The position numbers were made by a program, and so were the translations under genes. Below, in pieces: positions 7,095 to 17,002 of a DNA stretch of 46,995 bases. The stretch is from Leptospira biflexa (GTDB taxonomy: Bacteria; Spirochaetota; DYNZ01). The stretch spans positions 1 through 46,995 of the forward strand of contig DYNZ01000017.1 of the NCBI GenBank assembly GCA_020720805.1, written 5' to 3'. The first letter of the stretch is position 1. The number at the start of each line of letters is the position of its first letter. Below the pieces are notes generated by a model. That model made no database searches. It was not told where the DNA came from and was given only the letters and a program-made list of their open reading frames with translations.

Positions 7095-9590
7095 ATGGTT
7101 GTTGGTAAGCGTATGAAAAGAAAAAGTTTTTATGCTATAATTTTTTTATCATTTTGGCTGACTTCGTTTTTTTTGGTTGCACCTGGCGCTGCGCCAGCGC
7201 AGCAGCAAACCTTGGTTCAGGGTACAGTTATTAACGGCGTTACACGCCAGCCCACTGAGTTTGCCATTGTCGTTCTACTCGAGCAGAAGATCAAGGTGTA
7301 CACAGACACCCAGGGGCGATTCAAGATTGCTGTGCCTGCCAGCGCGCCGCGCCAGCAGACCCTGCTGGTAAGCTCGGAAGGGATGAGGCGCTTTGAAAAG
7401 CAGATCGATATCGCAGATCAGGGGAATCATGAGATTGTGCTGGAGCCCGTCAGTGTGCGCGGATCTGCCCTTGAGGTTCACGACAGCAGGGATATCCAGA
7501 AGGTCTCCCGCCATACCATGACCGTCAAGCAGTTGAAGGAGGTTCCTGCCTCGTTTGGCGATGCCATCAACGCGCTTGCCTCCTTACCGGGCATCAATCG
7601 AACCAACGGTTTTTTTGGACCCCTGGTGGTGCGCGGCAGCAGTTTTATTGGAAATAACTATTTTCTAGATGGCATCCCCATTTACGATCCTATGCATTTT
7701 GGCGGCATCCACTCCGTTATCAACAACAATATGATGGAACAGATAGATATGTACGCCTCAGCCTTTCCTGTGCAGTTTGGCTCTGCCTACTCTTCGGTGA
7801 TTGATATCCAGACCAAGGAAAAGGTAGAAAAGATGAGCGTCATCGCGGATATCAGCATTCTCTCCTCGTCCGTGCTGGTGGAACGCCCTTTTGGCGTTTA
7901 TGAACCGGATGCGTTGGTAAAGGATGAGAAAAGCCGCCAGAACAGTAAAGGCTATATCATCGCCTCCGGGCGGTACAGTTACTACAGCCTCTTTTTACCG
8001 ACGATCATCGATTGGATCACAGGGGATAAACCGGCATCAGTTCCCAGCTACTGGGATTACCAGCTAAAGCTAAAATATTTTTTGGCTAAAAATCATTCCC
8101 TCACCCTGCTGCTATTTGGCAGCGGCGATAAATTTGAGTTTATCGAAACCGACCAGATCAAAGTAGAGGAGGGGCAGGATCCGCTTCTGAAAGGAGTGGA
8201 GTTCAATTATGAAAAAAGTATCCACAGCCAGGGGCTCTATTATCTCTATCAACCATCGTCCCGATTTTCATCAAAAATTACACTCTACAACATGTTGAGT
8301 CAGAGCTATCAGTACATTAATTTTCCAGGCGAATCGGTAGCCGCGTGGGCGCAAAATATCTACGTGGATACCAGGCCGGATATCCTCGGATTGAAGAGTC
8401 AAAGTAAGGCCAATTTTTGGGAAGAGCTGTTTCATCTCAGCTGGGGTGTGGATTATACCTATTACTATTTTTCGTCAAAGGGAAAAACAGCCAGGGTGAA
8501 TCAGACCAATACTGATTTCGATATAGGGGATGACGATCTCTATACTGAGGTCTTTATCAATGAAAGCGTCAGCAACCATGTGGTTGGCGCGTATCTTGAG
8601 GGAAAAATCAAGTACGCGGGGCTGGAGGCTGTGACAGGTGTGCGCAGCGATTACCTGGAGCGCGCCCGGCAGGCGACCTTTGATCCGCGCGGCCGCATCA
8701 GTTATGAGTTTCCTACAGGAACAACGATCTCCCTGGCAGGGGGGCATTACAGCTATTTTTTTCAGACAAACCGGTTTATTTTTGATACCTATGCCGATCT
8801 TGCCAAGCTGGGCAAAGAGCTGCAACCGGAGCAGGCTGTGCACCGTGTGGCAGGTATCGAGCAGCAATGGGGGTTGTACCATATTAAAATTGAGGGGTAT
8901 TACAACACCTTTTCCAGCCTGGCAGTGGAGTACACTCATACAGATAGCGAAGGCAATACGCTCGCTGGTCTTAACTCGGGGCAGATTCGAGCAGGTGGTT
9001 TTGAGATTATGTTGCGGAAGGATCTTCGTGAAAACAGCAACGGTCTGTTTGGATGGATTAGCTATACCTACACCAGCTCCAAATACCGCTCTGGGTTGCC
9101 TACAGAAAACGGTTACCTGGGCGTTAGTACCAATATAGTCGGAGACCCTTACGGGAACCGCTGGGTTGATTACGACTATGAGCAGCCCCATTTTGTCAAA
9201 TTGATCCTTGGGTATATTTGGGGGCGTCATACCCTTAGCAGTAAAATCCAATACTATAGCTCGCAGCCCTATACTCCGATCGTTTCTTCCGTTTCAGACG
9301 ATGAATACACGACATTAACGGGATTGCCGCGCTATGTACCGATTCGTGGTGAAGTCAATTCGCGGCGGTTTGACGATCATTTCCAGATTGATCTCCGTTA
9401 CAGCAACAAAAAACACTACCGCTGGGGATACGTAAGTTGGTATATCGAGGTAATCAATATTCTCAATAGCAAAGTGGCCAATGATGTCCAGTGGGATTCC
9501 CGTTATCCTTATAGCTCTACCAATCCAGAAATTAAAAAACCAGATGGCCTTGCCTTTTTTCCCTCCTTTGGCATCGAAGTAAAATTTTAA
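7095..9590 (+). CDS. TonB-dependent outer membrane receptor
   Basis: This 831-residue protein has a signal peptide ending near APAQQQ. A carboxypeptidase-regulatory-like beta-sandwich follows at about 40-115 (VQGTVINGVTRQPTEFAI, TDTQGRFKI). The plug domain is at about 125-235 (DAINALASLPGINR, VVRGSSFIGNNYFLDGIPI). A beta-barrel ends in a terminal Phe (FGIEVKF), the usual signal for outer membrane insertion. Such receptors import ligands using TonB energy; the substrate cannot be told from sequence. It begins 3 bp after the recJ stop and is probably co-transcribed. A later Met at 7113 (MKRKS) is an alternative start. A good terminator follows. Confidence 0.9.
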   Translation: MVVGKRMKRKSFYAIIFLSFWLTSFFLVAPGAAPAQQQTLVQGTVINGVTRQPTEFAIVVLLEQKIKVYTDTQGRFKIAVPASAPRQQTLLVSSEGMRRFEKQIDIADQGNHEIVLEPVSVRGSALEVHDSRDIQKVSRHTMTVKQLKEVPASFGDAINALASLPGINRTNGFFGPLVVRGSSFIGNNYFLDGIPIYDPMHFGGIHSVINNNMMEQIDMYASAFPVQFGSAYSSVIDIQTKEKVEKMSVIADISILSSSVLVERPFGVYEPDALVKDEKSRQNSKGYIIASGRYSYYSLFLPTIIDWITGDKPASVPSYWDYQLKLKYFLAKNHSLTLLLFGSGDKFEFIETDQIKVEEGQDPLLKGVEFNYEKSIHSQGLYYLYQPSSRFSSKITLYNMLSQSYQYINFPGESVAAWAQNIYVDTRPDILGLKSQSKANFWEELFHLSWGVDYTYYYFSSKGKTARVNQTNTDFDIGDDDLYTEVFINESVSNHVVGAYLEGKIKYAGLEAVTGVRSDYLERARQATFDPRGRISYEFPTGTTISLAGGHYSYFFQTNRFIFDTYADLAKLGKELQPEQAVHRVAGIEQQWGLYHIKIEGYYNTFSSLAVEYTHTDSEGNTLAGLNSGQIRAGGFEIMLRKDLRENSNGLFGWISYTYTSSKYRSGLPTENGYLGVSTNIVGDPYGNRWVDYDYEQPHFVKLILGYIWGRHTLSSKIQYYSSQPYTPIVSSVSDDEYTTLTGLPRYVPIRGEVNSRRFDDHFQIDLRYSNKKHYRWGYVSWYIEVINILNSKVANDVQWDSRYPYSSTNPEIKKPDGLAFFPSFGIEVKF

Positions 9591-9613
9591 GGGATGAGTT
9601 TCTATATTGCCCG

Positions 9614-9645
9614 GTAAAAAAGAAAACCCTCCGAATGGAGGGTTT
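9614..9645. terminator. Bidirectional terminator between convergent genes
   Basis: AAACCCTCC (9624-9632) and GGAGGGTTT (9637-9645) form a perfect 9-bp stem with a GAAT loop. On the minus strand the stem is followed by a T-rich run, so it is a strong terminator for the minus-strand papain-like gene. On the plus strand it ends the recJ-receptor transcript. Confidence 0.9.
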
Positions 9646-9667
9646 GTTAGGGTGATTGAGATGGATT

Positions 9668-12600
9668 TTATCTCATCTGTAGTTCTGTGATTCCAACGTA
9701 CCGGTAGCCACCGCGCATTCTTAGCATCCAGTAGCGTCCCTGTATGCCATTGAGGGAGATTTGCGAGGTACCGCCGCTGCTCTGGAGCAGATCCTTGATC
9801 ATGATCCAGGTATATCCATTCCATATCCAGAGGCTGTAGTTTTGCGGAAAGTAGGCGTCGCTCCAGGATATTGAAATCTCTGAGATGGATCTGCTCTGTC
9901 CGAGGTCTAGCTGTACCCACTCTTCCTGGTAGAAGCCGTTGTACAGAAAATTACTGATCCAGCGGCTGCTATCATTGCCGTCCTTCAGGTTTGTAACCGG
10001 ATAGGCTGATTGGTAGTCTCTGTAATAGCTGGACGCGCTGGCGCTGGCGGTCAGTGCATAATTTGTCACAACAACCGGTGGTGTAGCAGAACAGCTATTA
10101 TTGTTCCAATATCCGCCCGCGTTTGCGCAAGAAATTTCTGTCAAACAAAGATTCAAGTGGGTTGCATCGCACACTGGCGCCGGTGCGGTGCTATTGCACT
10201 GGTTATTGTACCAGTAACCACCGGAGTTCAGGCAGGTAGTTTCCGCTACGCACAGGTTGAGATGGGCGCTGTCACATACCGGATCTGTTCCCTGTTGGCT
10301 AGCGTTACACTGGTTGTTGTACCAGAAGCCGCCGGCAGAGCCGCAGGTGGTTTCGGAAACACATTGCTGCAGATTGGTAGCGCTGCACTGGGTATCCGTT
10401 GGGTTTCCGGAATTGTCCTGAAATTGTTCAGGAATAATTTCTCGGACTGCGGGGGCGTTGGAGTCGGGTTGAGGAATCATGCCAAACATCTCCTGAGGAA
10501 ACATCGATCCAAGAAATTGCATCATTCCCTGGCAGGGGCTAAGTCTCCCTGACCGGCGCAGGCCATCAGTGATTGAAAAAAAGCGATGCCATAGGCGGTT
10601 GGCTGCATAGCTGACCCCTCTCCCTGCATTAGCATCGGCATAAATCTGCCGAAAAGGGCATTGGCCGGGTTGGCGGATTCTGGGTTTGGCATCTGGCTTG
10701 TGTCATAAACCGGAGCGATCCCTTTCATGAAGGCCTTGATTATGGCATAGTTGTTCAGGTATTTTTGGCTGGTGTGCTCCATGACCGCGCCGGTCTGGGT
10801 CTGCTGTTGACCGAGGAACACAAAGTTGAGTAGAGCCTGCTGCATATTGGAGTCCAGGGTCGAAAGGGTGTCCAAAAAGTTATTGGCCGCCGGAATATGC
10901 CGAAACATGGAGTAGAAAAATCTTTCATTGGCGGTTTCGTTGTCATCTGTGGAGCTGGATGTGCCGCCAAGATTGAAGAAGACCTTGGCAAACGGGCTGT
11001 TCGGTTGCATCTCGTTTTTTCCGTAGGTTTTCATCAGTTTGGAAATATTCTCCGTGGCGACCACAGAGCCAGTCATTGGCATGGTCATGGATCTGTAGAG
11101 AGAATCGTTTATCACATCAAAGAAAAAATTTGCCAGAGAAGAGTTTTTGACAGCAAGATCGGTAAACTCTTCGGTAAAAAGGGCGCTCACTTGCATAATA
11201 TTGCCCATTTTTGCCAGAAGGGATGGATTGGCGCTAACTACCTTGATCATAGTGCTGACTAGGGCAGGATTGCCCTTGGCGCACCGGATCATCGCTACGG
11301 TGAGAGATGGGCTTTCGAGCACCTGGTTAAAAAACATTCCAGCGGCAGTATTCATCATATCACCGAAAAAGGGAATCCAGCTAAACATCTCAAACATCTG
11401 GAAACCCATACTGGATGCCATATTCATGATTTCTGCGCTACAAATATTTCCATCGGTGCTGGAACCTGTATCGGTGCCGGTGTCAGTGGATCCATCCGTG
11501 CTAGTAGTACTGTCGCTGCTGATGGAAGCGCTGCCGCCATTGTAAGACACAGTGACGGGTGTATCATTAGACGAGTAGTTAATACCTGTGAGCTGATCAA
11601 CATAGATGAAGCTCTGGATTGTAGATTGCAGGGATGTGGATTTGCTTTTCATGGAAAAGACCAGGGAGCTGGCATTCTGATTGGAGATATCCCAATCCTT
11701 CACATCGAGGACAATATAACTATCCGGAAAAGAAAGGCGCTCAATTGAGGTTGCGCTGAAGTAGGTAAAGTCTATAAAATATTTTTTACTTTCACCAAAT
11801 GAGAGCCATAGAGAGTTCTGGCGCGCATCTGTGGAGCTTACTTTAAACTTAACCTTGGAGCTAGAGCTGTAGTTATTTCTGTCATCTACATACCATACCT
11901 TGGTCTCTTCGGTAAGGCCATTTGCTTTCATGGCTTTATAGGAGATCCAGTAGAAGCCCTGGTCGCCCCAGGAGGTGCCCCACGAGTTAACCACTTTAAA
12001 GGCGCCTTTGCCGTCGGGTGTATCTTTATTGTCATCAAATCCGATGATCGCCTGGGCGTGGGCTCCTTTTTTTGTTCCGCTTTTGTTGGCAACGGCGTAG
12101 ATATTGCCATAATTAGTAATATCAATAAAATTTTGATATATGGCAATGCCAAATACCACCATCTATCCGTTCAGCAGCATTTGCTTGATCTGGTTGAGTC
12201 CGCTATCAGTGGTTGTGCTGATTTCGTAAAATTCAGCGGTTCCAGCAACAGAGGTTCTCCGTTTGATCGCATCATCAAAAGCGGCTTCGCTTGGCCAGCT
12301 TTTGTAGTCATTTTCGTTGTAGGGCATTTTGTCAAGAGCTGCACAACCAAAGTCATTAAGTACCTTAAAGGCATCTTCGGGGCTGGAGCCGCCATCACTC
12401 TTTATCTGAATCAGATTGTAGATAAAGGATGGCGAGCAAATGTTTTCAGGTTTGCTTCTGTCGTTGATATCGGTACGGTTGTGTTCTTTATTTTCCTGGT
12501 AGGATTTATAATAGTAACCCCAGGCCCAGCCAACACAAGAGTTTTGGGTACCCTGGTTGCCAATAGGGGGCAGGAAATGAGAATTGTCCACTGAGGTGTT

Positions 12601-12828
12601 GACGCTCGCCTCGCCTGTAGAGCCTGAAACTGCATAACGTATCGATTCGTTAGCAGGCATAACAAGCTGAACCTGGTCGCCTTTCATGTCAGCGGGAATA
12701 ATGAGTCCAGACTGGATAGTGGGTACTGTGGATTGGATGTAAGGGTCTAAGGAGTTATTTCCTGAACTGCAGGAAATTAGAAAAAGGGAGGCGGTAAGCA
12801 ATGCTGTGAATGACAGTTTTACATTCAT
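9668..12828 (-). pseudogene. Secreted papain-like peptidase lipoprotein, interrupted by TAG and a frameshift
   Basis: Three contiguous reading frames look like one broken gene of about 1,050 codons. Part 1 (12828-12163) starts at a Met with AGGAG upstream and has a lipobox (LFLISC, Cys20). It then has the papain oxyanion Gln and catalytic Cys in GNQGTQNSCVGWAWG (Gln92, Cys98), and ends at TAG 12165-12163. The next codon, in the same frame, continues MVVFGIAIYQNF, followed by the catalytic His (GAHAQAIIGFDD) and Asn (VVNSWGTSWGDQGFYW). After a Ser/Thr/Asp-rich linker and a helical region this frame stops at 10522-10524. The remainder (10525-9668) lies in another frame. It holds three Cys-rich repeats (GGYWYNNQC type) and an F5/8 type C carbohydrate/lipid-binding-like domain, but no signal peptide, so it is probably the C-terminus. 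It may instead be recoded, or two genes coupled by ATGA. Confidence 0.8.
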
Positions 12829-13230
12829 CTTTCTCCTCGTAACGAATTTATGTGAAAAAATTTTCACTTAGATGACAATACAATATAGGGGTTTCAATAA
12901 GTCAAATAACGTTTTGCAATATTGATAGATCGAAATATATAGATCATTGCATATAAACAAGCCTTGCATGATAACGTTATCAAAAGTGAGGGGAGCTTGT
13001 GAGTGGGTTCTGATGTTGAATGCAGGATTGGTGCGAATCGGCTGAAAGATCCTTGAAATTCGATCTGCACCTGTAAAGTTTTGAATCACCTGGGCATCTT
13101 TTATGCTTGGTTGAAATCGGTCAGCAGAGTTTTTTGATTGCAAAGGGAAAGCAAATTTCTTTTCAGTATATTTCATAATAATAAAGAAGAATCTGCTGTG
13201 CAGATTTTTTTCAATAGGGGCGGAAAGCGT
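12829..13230. promoter_or_regulatory. Divergent intergenic region with a 14-bp palindrome
   Basis: This 402-bp stretch separates the papain-like lipoprotein gene (minus) from the TPR protein gene (plus) and should hold both promoters. The clearest site is the perfect palindrome TGATAACGTTATCA at 12969-12982. Its central CG and AACGTT core resemble LacI-family operators. No LacI-type regulator is in the window, so the match is only suggestive. Open frames across this region look non-coding. Confidence 0.35.
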
Positions 13231-14871
13231 ATGAAACGATGGTGCATGATTATTTTTTTTTTCAGTCTGTTTTTGCTTGAGCCGCTTTCGGCAGCTCAGC
13301 ATGGAGCTGTTCTTGTGCGTCCATTTCAAAACCTGGGGGGCAAAGAGTACGCCTGGCTCTCATCCGGAATTACAGATTCAGTTCTCTTTGATTTAAAAAA
13401 TGTGCCTGGTTTGTATGTGATATCGGCGCAGGATCGCAAAGAGGCGCTCCAGGAGATCAGATTGGGTCAGACTGGCCTGCTGAATGACAGAACTATAACC
13501 GAAGCCGGTCGTATCACCGGAGCCAATATGATCCTGACTGGTAGTTATCAGATTGCTAGCGGTATTGTTCGCGTGAATGCCAGATTGGTATCTGTGGCTA
13601 CAGCCAAGACCATTCGTGCTGTAAAATTGGATGGCACCATGGCAGATCTGTTTTCCCTGCAGGACAGAATCGTAGTCACCCTGTTTGAGAACGCGCAAGT
13701 GGGACAAAAATCTGCTCCACCTTTATCTGCATACCAGTGGTATGCCATGGGTCTGGAAATACGCCATTCCGACCCGGCACGCGGTGAAGAGTACTTTACA
13801 AAGGCCATAGAGATTGATCCAGATTATATTGATGCTTGGATCAAGCTGGGATACCAGCAGGGCAGGGTTTTTTCAAAATTTGATGATGCCATTGTCAGTC
13901 TGAAAACGGCTGAAAAGATTTTATTAAGAAAAAAAATGGATAAATCTGCAAAGTTCGCCTATCTAAAGATGAATCAAGGTATTTTGTATGGCGTGATGAC
14001 TCGCTGGCAGGATGCAGGCTTTCAATATAGGTCGGCTCAGGATCTATATACCAGGCTCGGATTGCAATCCAGCAATGACTACTCCATATTGCTGACTAAC
14101 CTGGCCGCATATAACCAGGAGACCGGCAGGCTTGACCAGGCAAAGGCCGTTTATGACGAAATTTTACGAATCCAGGGAGCCTCCGGAATGAACGCTTCCA
14201 TACTGGCTGCTTCGAACTATTTAAACATGGGCAATCTTTATCAGATGAAAGGTGATTTGAGGTCGGCGCTTCGTTACTATGAAAAGGCGGAAAAAATCTG
14301 CCTGGCGCTAGGGATGACGGATTCAGGCCTTTATTCGATGATCCTGAACAACCTAGGGCTGATTCATTTTCATATGAAAAAAATTGATAAGGCTATGGCG
14401 CACTACACCAGATCCAGGAAGATCCGCGAAAATCTACAGCTACAAGAGACGAAGGAGTACGCTTCACTTTTGATGAACCAGGGAATTATTCATTCCATCA
14501 AAAAGGATTATAGCAGAGCGGAGGCAAATTTTTTTATGGCCATGAAAATCTACCAAAAGCTGGGACAGGGTGAATCCAAAACCTTCTCTTCTCTGCTATT
14601 GAATCTGGCTTCCGCTGCCATGGCACAAAAAAAATTTACAGAGGCGTACAGATACCTGCAGGAGTCGCGTGAGCTGAAAGAGAGACTCGGATTAGCGCGA
14701 ACAGAGTCCTATGGGAATGTGATTCTCAATATGGGTGTCTATTATATATTAAAAGGAGAAAGTGAGAAAGCGAAGCCATTTTTGCGCCAGGCGCTGGAAA
14801 TTTATCAGGCGGCAGGGTACCGGGGGCCGATGCGGCTAAGGGCGGAACAGCTGCTCAAGAAATATAGATAG
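13231..14871 (+). CDS. Exported TPR protein with FlgO/CsgG-like N-terminal domain
   Basis: The start chosen is the ATG at 13231, preceded by a GGGGCGGAAAG ribosome-binding site, giving 546 residues. A signal peptide (MKRWCMIIFFFSLFLLEPLSAAQ) is followed at about 25-165 by a domain like the nucleotide-free TolB/FlgO/CsgG fold (VLVRPFQNLGGKEYAWLSSG, GANMILTGSYQ). From about 195 to the end there are repeated tetratricopeptide units of 40-42 residues (LTNLAAYNQETGRLDQAKAV, LNNLGLIHFHMKKIDKAMAH). It is probably a periplasmic scaffold or assembly factor. No partner is evident: its neighbours are a repeat element and the divergent papain-like gene. Confidence 0.8.
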   Translation: MKRWCMIIFFFSLFLLEPLSAAQHGAVLVRPFQNLGGKEYAWLSSGITDSVLFDLKNVPGLYVISAQDRKEALQEIRLGQTGLLNDRTITEAGRITGANMILTGSYQIASGIVRVNARLVSVATAKTIRAVKLDGTMADLFSLQDRIVVTLFENAQVGQKSAPPLSAYQWYAMGLEIRHSDPARGEEYFTKAIEIDPDYIDAWIKLGYQQGRVFSKFDDAIVSLKTAEKILLRKKMDKSAKFAYLKMNQGILYGVMTRWQDAGFQYRSAQDLYTRLGLQSSNDYSILLTNLAAYNQETGRLDQAKAVYDEILRIQGASGMNASILAASNYLNMGNLYQMKGDLRSALRYYEKAEKICLALGMTDSGLYSMILNNLGLIHFHMKKIDKAMAHYTRSRKIRENLQLQETKEYASLLMNQGIIHSIKKDYSRAEANFFMAMKIYQKLGQGESKTFSSLLLNLASAAMAQKKFTEAYRYLQESRELKERLGLARTESYGNVILNMGVYYILKGESEKAKPFLRQALEIYQAAGYRGPMRLRAEQLLKKYR

Positions 14872-14924
14872 CCAGCCCTGGTACCATGGAGATGAAGAGG
14901 AGGGGTGATGCGAAGCGATAATTA

Positions 14925-15025
14925 TACTAAAGGTATTTTGGTTTTCGGATATCGCAAGGCAATGCCAGCGATGTCGACGCACCCTTTAGCCAGTATAAAA
15001 CCCGAGAACCAAAGTGTTTCGAGTA
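14925..15025. mobile_element. MITE-like element B, copy 1 (101 bp)
   Basis: A 101-bp sequence starts TACT and ends AGTA. It has 24-bp imperfect terminal inverted repeats (18 of 24 positions match) and is flanked by TA on both sides. It differs from the copy at 35731-35831 at only two positions. TA target duplication with short inverted ends is typical of non-autonomous IS630/Tc1-mariner-type elements. It lies between the TPR gene and a small lipoprotein gene. No transposase is in the window. Confidence 0.8.
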
Positions 15026-15111
15026 TATCATCTTAGTGAAAAAAATGAGAGAATGCTGATACTTCCATTGCTTTTCTGGGCTGCATGTTGTAAAGAGTCT
15101 CCAGATTTTCA

Positions 15112-15603
15112 TTGGAGTTTTCATATGAAAAAAAGTATTTTTTATTCGCTGCCATAGGAGGTTTTTTACTGACAGGATGCGGAAATCAAAGGATTTCATA
15201 TATCCTGAATATGGACGGTAGAATGTTGGATTATTGTAAAAATGCGGAGGCTGTGAAACTCTTTCCGGAAAATGGAGGGTTTCGTTTTAATTGCGGCAAA
15301 AATAAATCTGTGTATGTGACCTATGGAACCTTTAATGATCCTCTGAAAGGTTCTATAAAGTCTATCATGCTGAACGATTCTTCCAAAGGGTTGTACGGCA
15401 CGACTGAGATGCTTTACCCTGCATACTATGCAAATACAAAAAATAAGAACACTCAATGTGAACAGGCAAAAAAGCTGAAAAGAAAAACCGGTGAGAAAAT
15501 TTTTAATCTGAATTTTTTTCAGGAAATCGAATACAATACCTATAAGCTTAGGATGTCGAAGCCATGTGGAATGCTTTTTTTTACTATTGATTCAGCATAT
15601 TAA
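15112..15603 (+). CDS. Small lipoprotein; start region may be frameshifted in an A7 tract
   Basis: The open frame from a TTG at 15112 encodes 163 residues with a lipobox (FLLTGC) and a basic, Lys-rich mature part with several cysteines. No family is recognised. That TTG has no ribosome-binding site. An ATG at 15125 has a well-placed GGAG (15114-15117), but its frame stops after ten codons. If the A7 run at 15128-15134 were A8, that ATG would read MKKKYFLFAAIGGFLLTGC, a textbook lipoprotein signal, in frame with the rest. So this may be a slippage-switched gene, a fresh frameshift, a sequencing error, or a true TTG start. Confidence 0.55.
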   Translation: MEFSYEKKYFLFAAIGGFLLTGCGNQRISYILNMDGRMLDYCKNAEAVKLFPENGGFRFNCGKNKSVYVTYGTFNDPLKGSIKSIMLNDSSKGLYGTTEMLYPAYYANTKNKNTQCEQAKKLKRKTGEKIFNLNFFQEIEYNTYKLRMSKPCGMLFFTIDSAY

Positions 15604-15804
15604 AAACTTTTAAAAAAAAATTCTGTATAAACCTCCGAATCTGCTTCTGCTCGATCCAGATATATTCTTGTGCCATAAAAAGGTGTTCAGTTGCATAGCG
15701 TTAAACAAGGTGAGCGCCTGTTAGCTAAAATGCAGATTATATCGCTTCCTGCCATTGGGGATTATATGTTGTAGTTGAGCGCTTTGGCAATCTTTTTCAT
15801 TCTT

Positions 15805-17002
15805 CTACCAGTTTCTCTTGGCCGTCTCTTCTGTTATAGCAGCAAATGCTGCTTTATTGCTGCCGTTACCTTCAAATGTGCGAATACCAAGCGTTTGCAG
15901 GTATTGGTAAAACGCCTCGTCACTTACACCATAGCTACCACCCAGATCATCTGCTCCATCCACTTTTGCTCCACTCGTTGTATCTGTGTACCCGTTTCGT
16001 GGGATGTCGTTCATGCGAACTATGTTCGCTCGCAGAATCTGGTCGCGGTGTTTGTCCCATGCGATAAAAAAATTTCGAAAAAAAGCCTCCTGCTTGGCTT
16101 CGCTGCTGTCGTTTAAGGCCGCCGTCTGGTAGCCAATTTCCTGGATGTAGATTGTCTTCCCTGGGAAGGCAAGAGCCATGTTTGTCGAGTTCCGTGAGTG
16201 GATGGGCTGGATCTTCTACGAGAAAACCAGATTTCATTGGATAATATGTTATACCCACCGCGTCTACTTTGGTGGCCCAGTCGGTGATTTCTGGTTTATG
16301 GGAACTGCTATAGCCATCGAATGTAATGGTAAAACCGCATTTTACATTTGCATCAATGCTGTGAACATGGTTGCACGAGGATTCCAAAAAGGTTGTGTAA
16401 TCGCTCCAGAAGTCAGTATCCTGAATTTGACTCCCTGGCAATCCAATAAGAGGGTTATAGTGATCAATTTCATTTCCTAAATGTAAGGATACAAGAATGT
16501 CTTTAAGTTTGACGGATGTCTCCACATTACCTGTGATATTGAGAACATAGCCAAGTAGGGCATTAAACCGTGCTGAAATAATAGAATCATTAAAACGGTT
16601 GTCCATTAGCTCTGTGGGAACAGTTTTGCCTGTTAAATCTACCGGACGAATTGTGAGGCTAATTTTAAGATTGTTAGCGACGCAAACATCTATGAACGAC
16701 GCAAAAAAAGGATCGGTCATTGTTCCGGCAGAATAATCATCTCCTGAATCTGTTTCAATTGCCGTCCAAGTTACATGCAATCCAAAATACTGTGCGCCTA
16801 GCTGTTTCATATATGCGATGTTATCCGAAAAGCCAGAATTGTCCGATGCACCCGCTGCTGTCACGTTGAGAATATCAACACCGAGCATTCGATTACCCCG
16901 CGCTAAAGCTTCTACCGTTGGCGTGGTGGTCGTTCTGCTTTCGTCTAATGGTTTTGAGCATGAGGGTAGCAAAATAGCAAAAACCAATAAAAAACGTATC
17001 AT
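15805..17002 (-). pseudogene. Clan GH-A glycoside hydrolase lipoprotein, frameshifted
   Basis: The first frame (from 17002) has a lipoprotein signal (LLPSC, Cys at about 15) and a TIM-barrel hydrolase sequence with HLGNEIDHY, the Asn-Glu acid/base motif of clan GH-A. After LTELDK near 16175 that frame becomes unrelated. The adjacent frame from about 16179 carries MALAFPGKTIYIQEIGYQT, where the Glu of QEIGY matches the clan nucleophile, and runs to a stop at 15805. Removing one A from the AAA at the junction restores a continuous protein of about 395 residues. The enzyme would cleave a beta-linked polysaccharide at the cell surface; substrate unknown. As written the two catalytic acids are on separate frames. 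Confidence 0.75.

Noticed and set aside
8475-9251. 258-codon open frame on the minus strand inside the TonB-dependent receptor gene
   Set aside because: It lies opposite a clear beta-barrel coding region and has no recognisable protein features.
12868-13329. 153-codon open frame on the minus strand upstream of the papain-like gene
   Set aside because: It overlaps the TPR gene's start and signal peptide and has low-complexity basic composition; it is more likely promoter DNA.
14927-15199. Open frame on the minus strand sharing a 30-residue string with another at 35716-35979
   Set aside because: The similarity comes only from the two copies of the 101-bp MITE-like element; neither has a ribosome-binding site or protein-like flanks.
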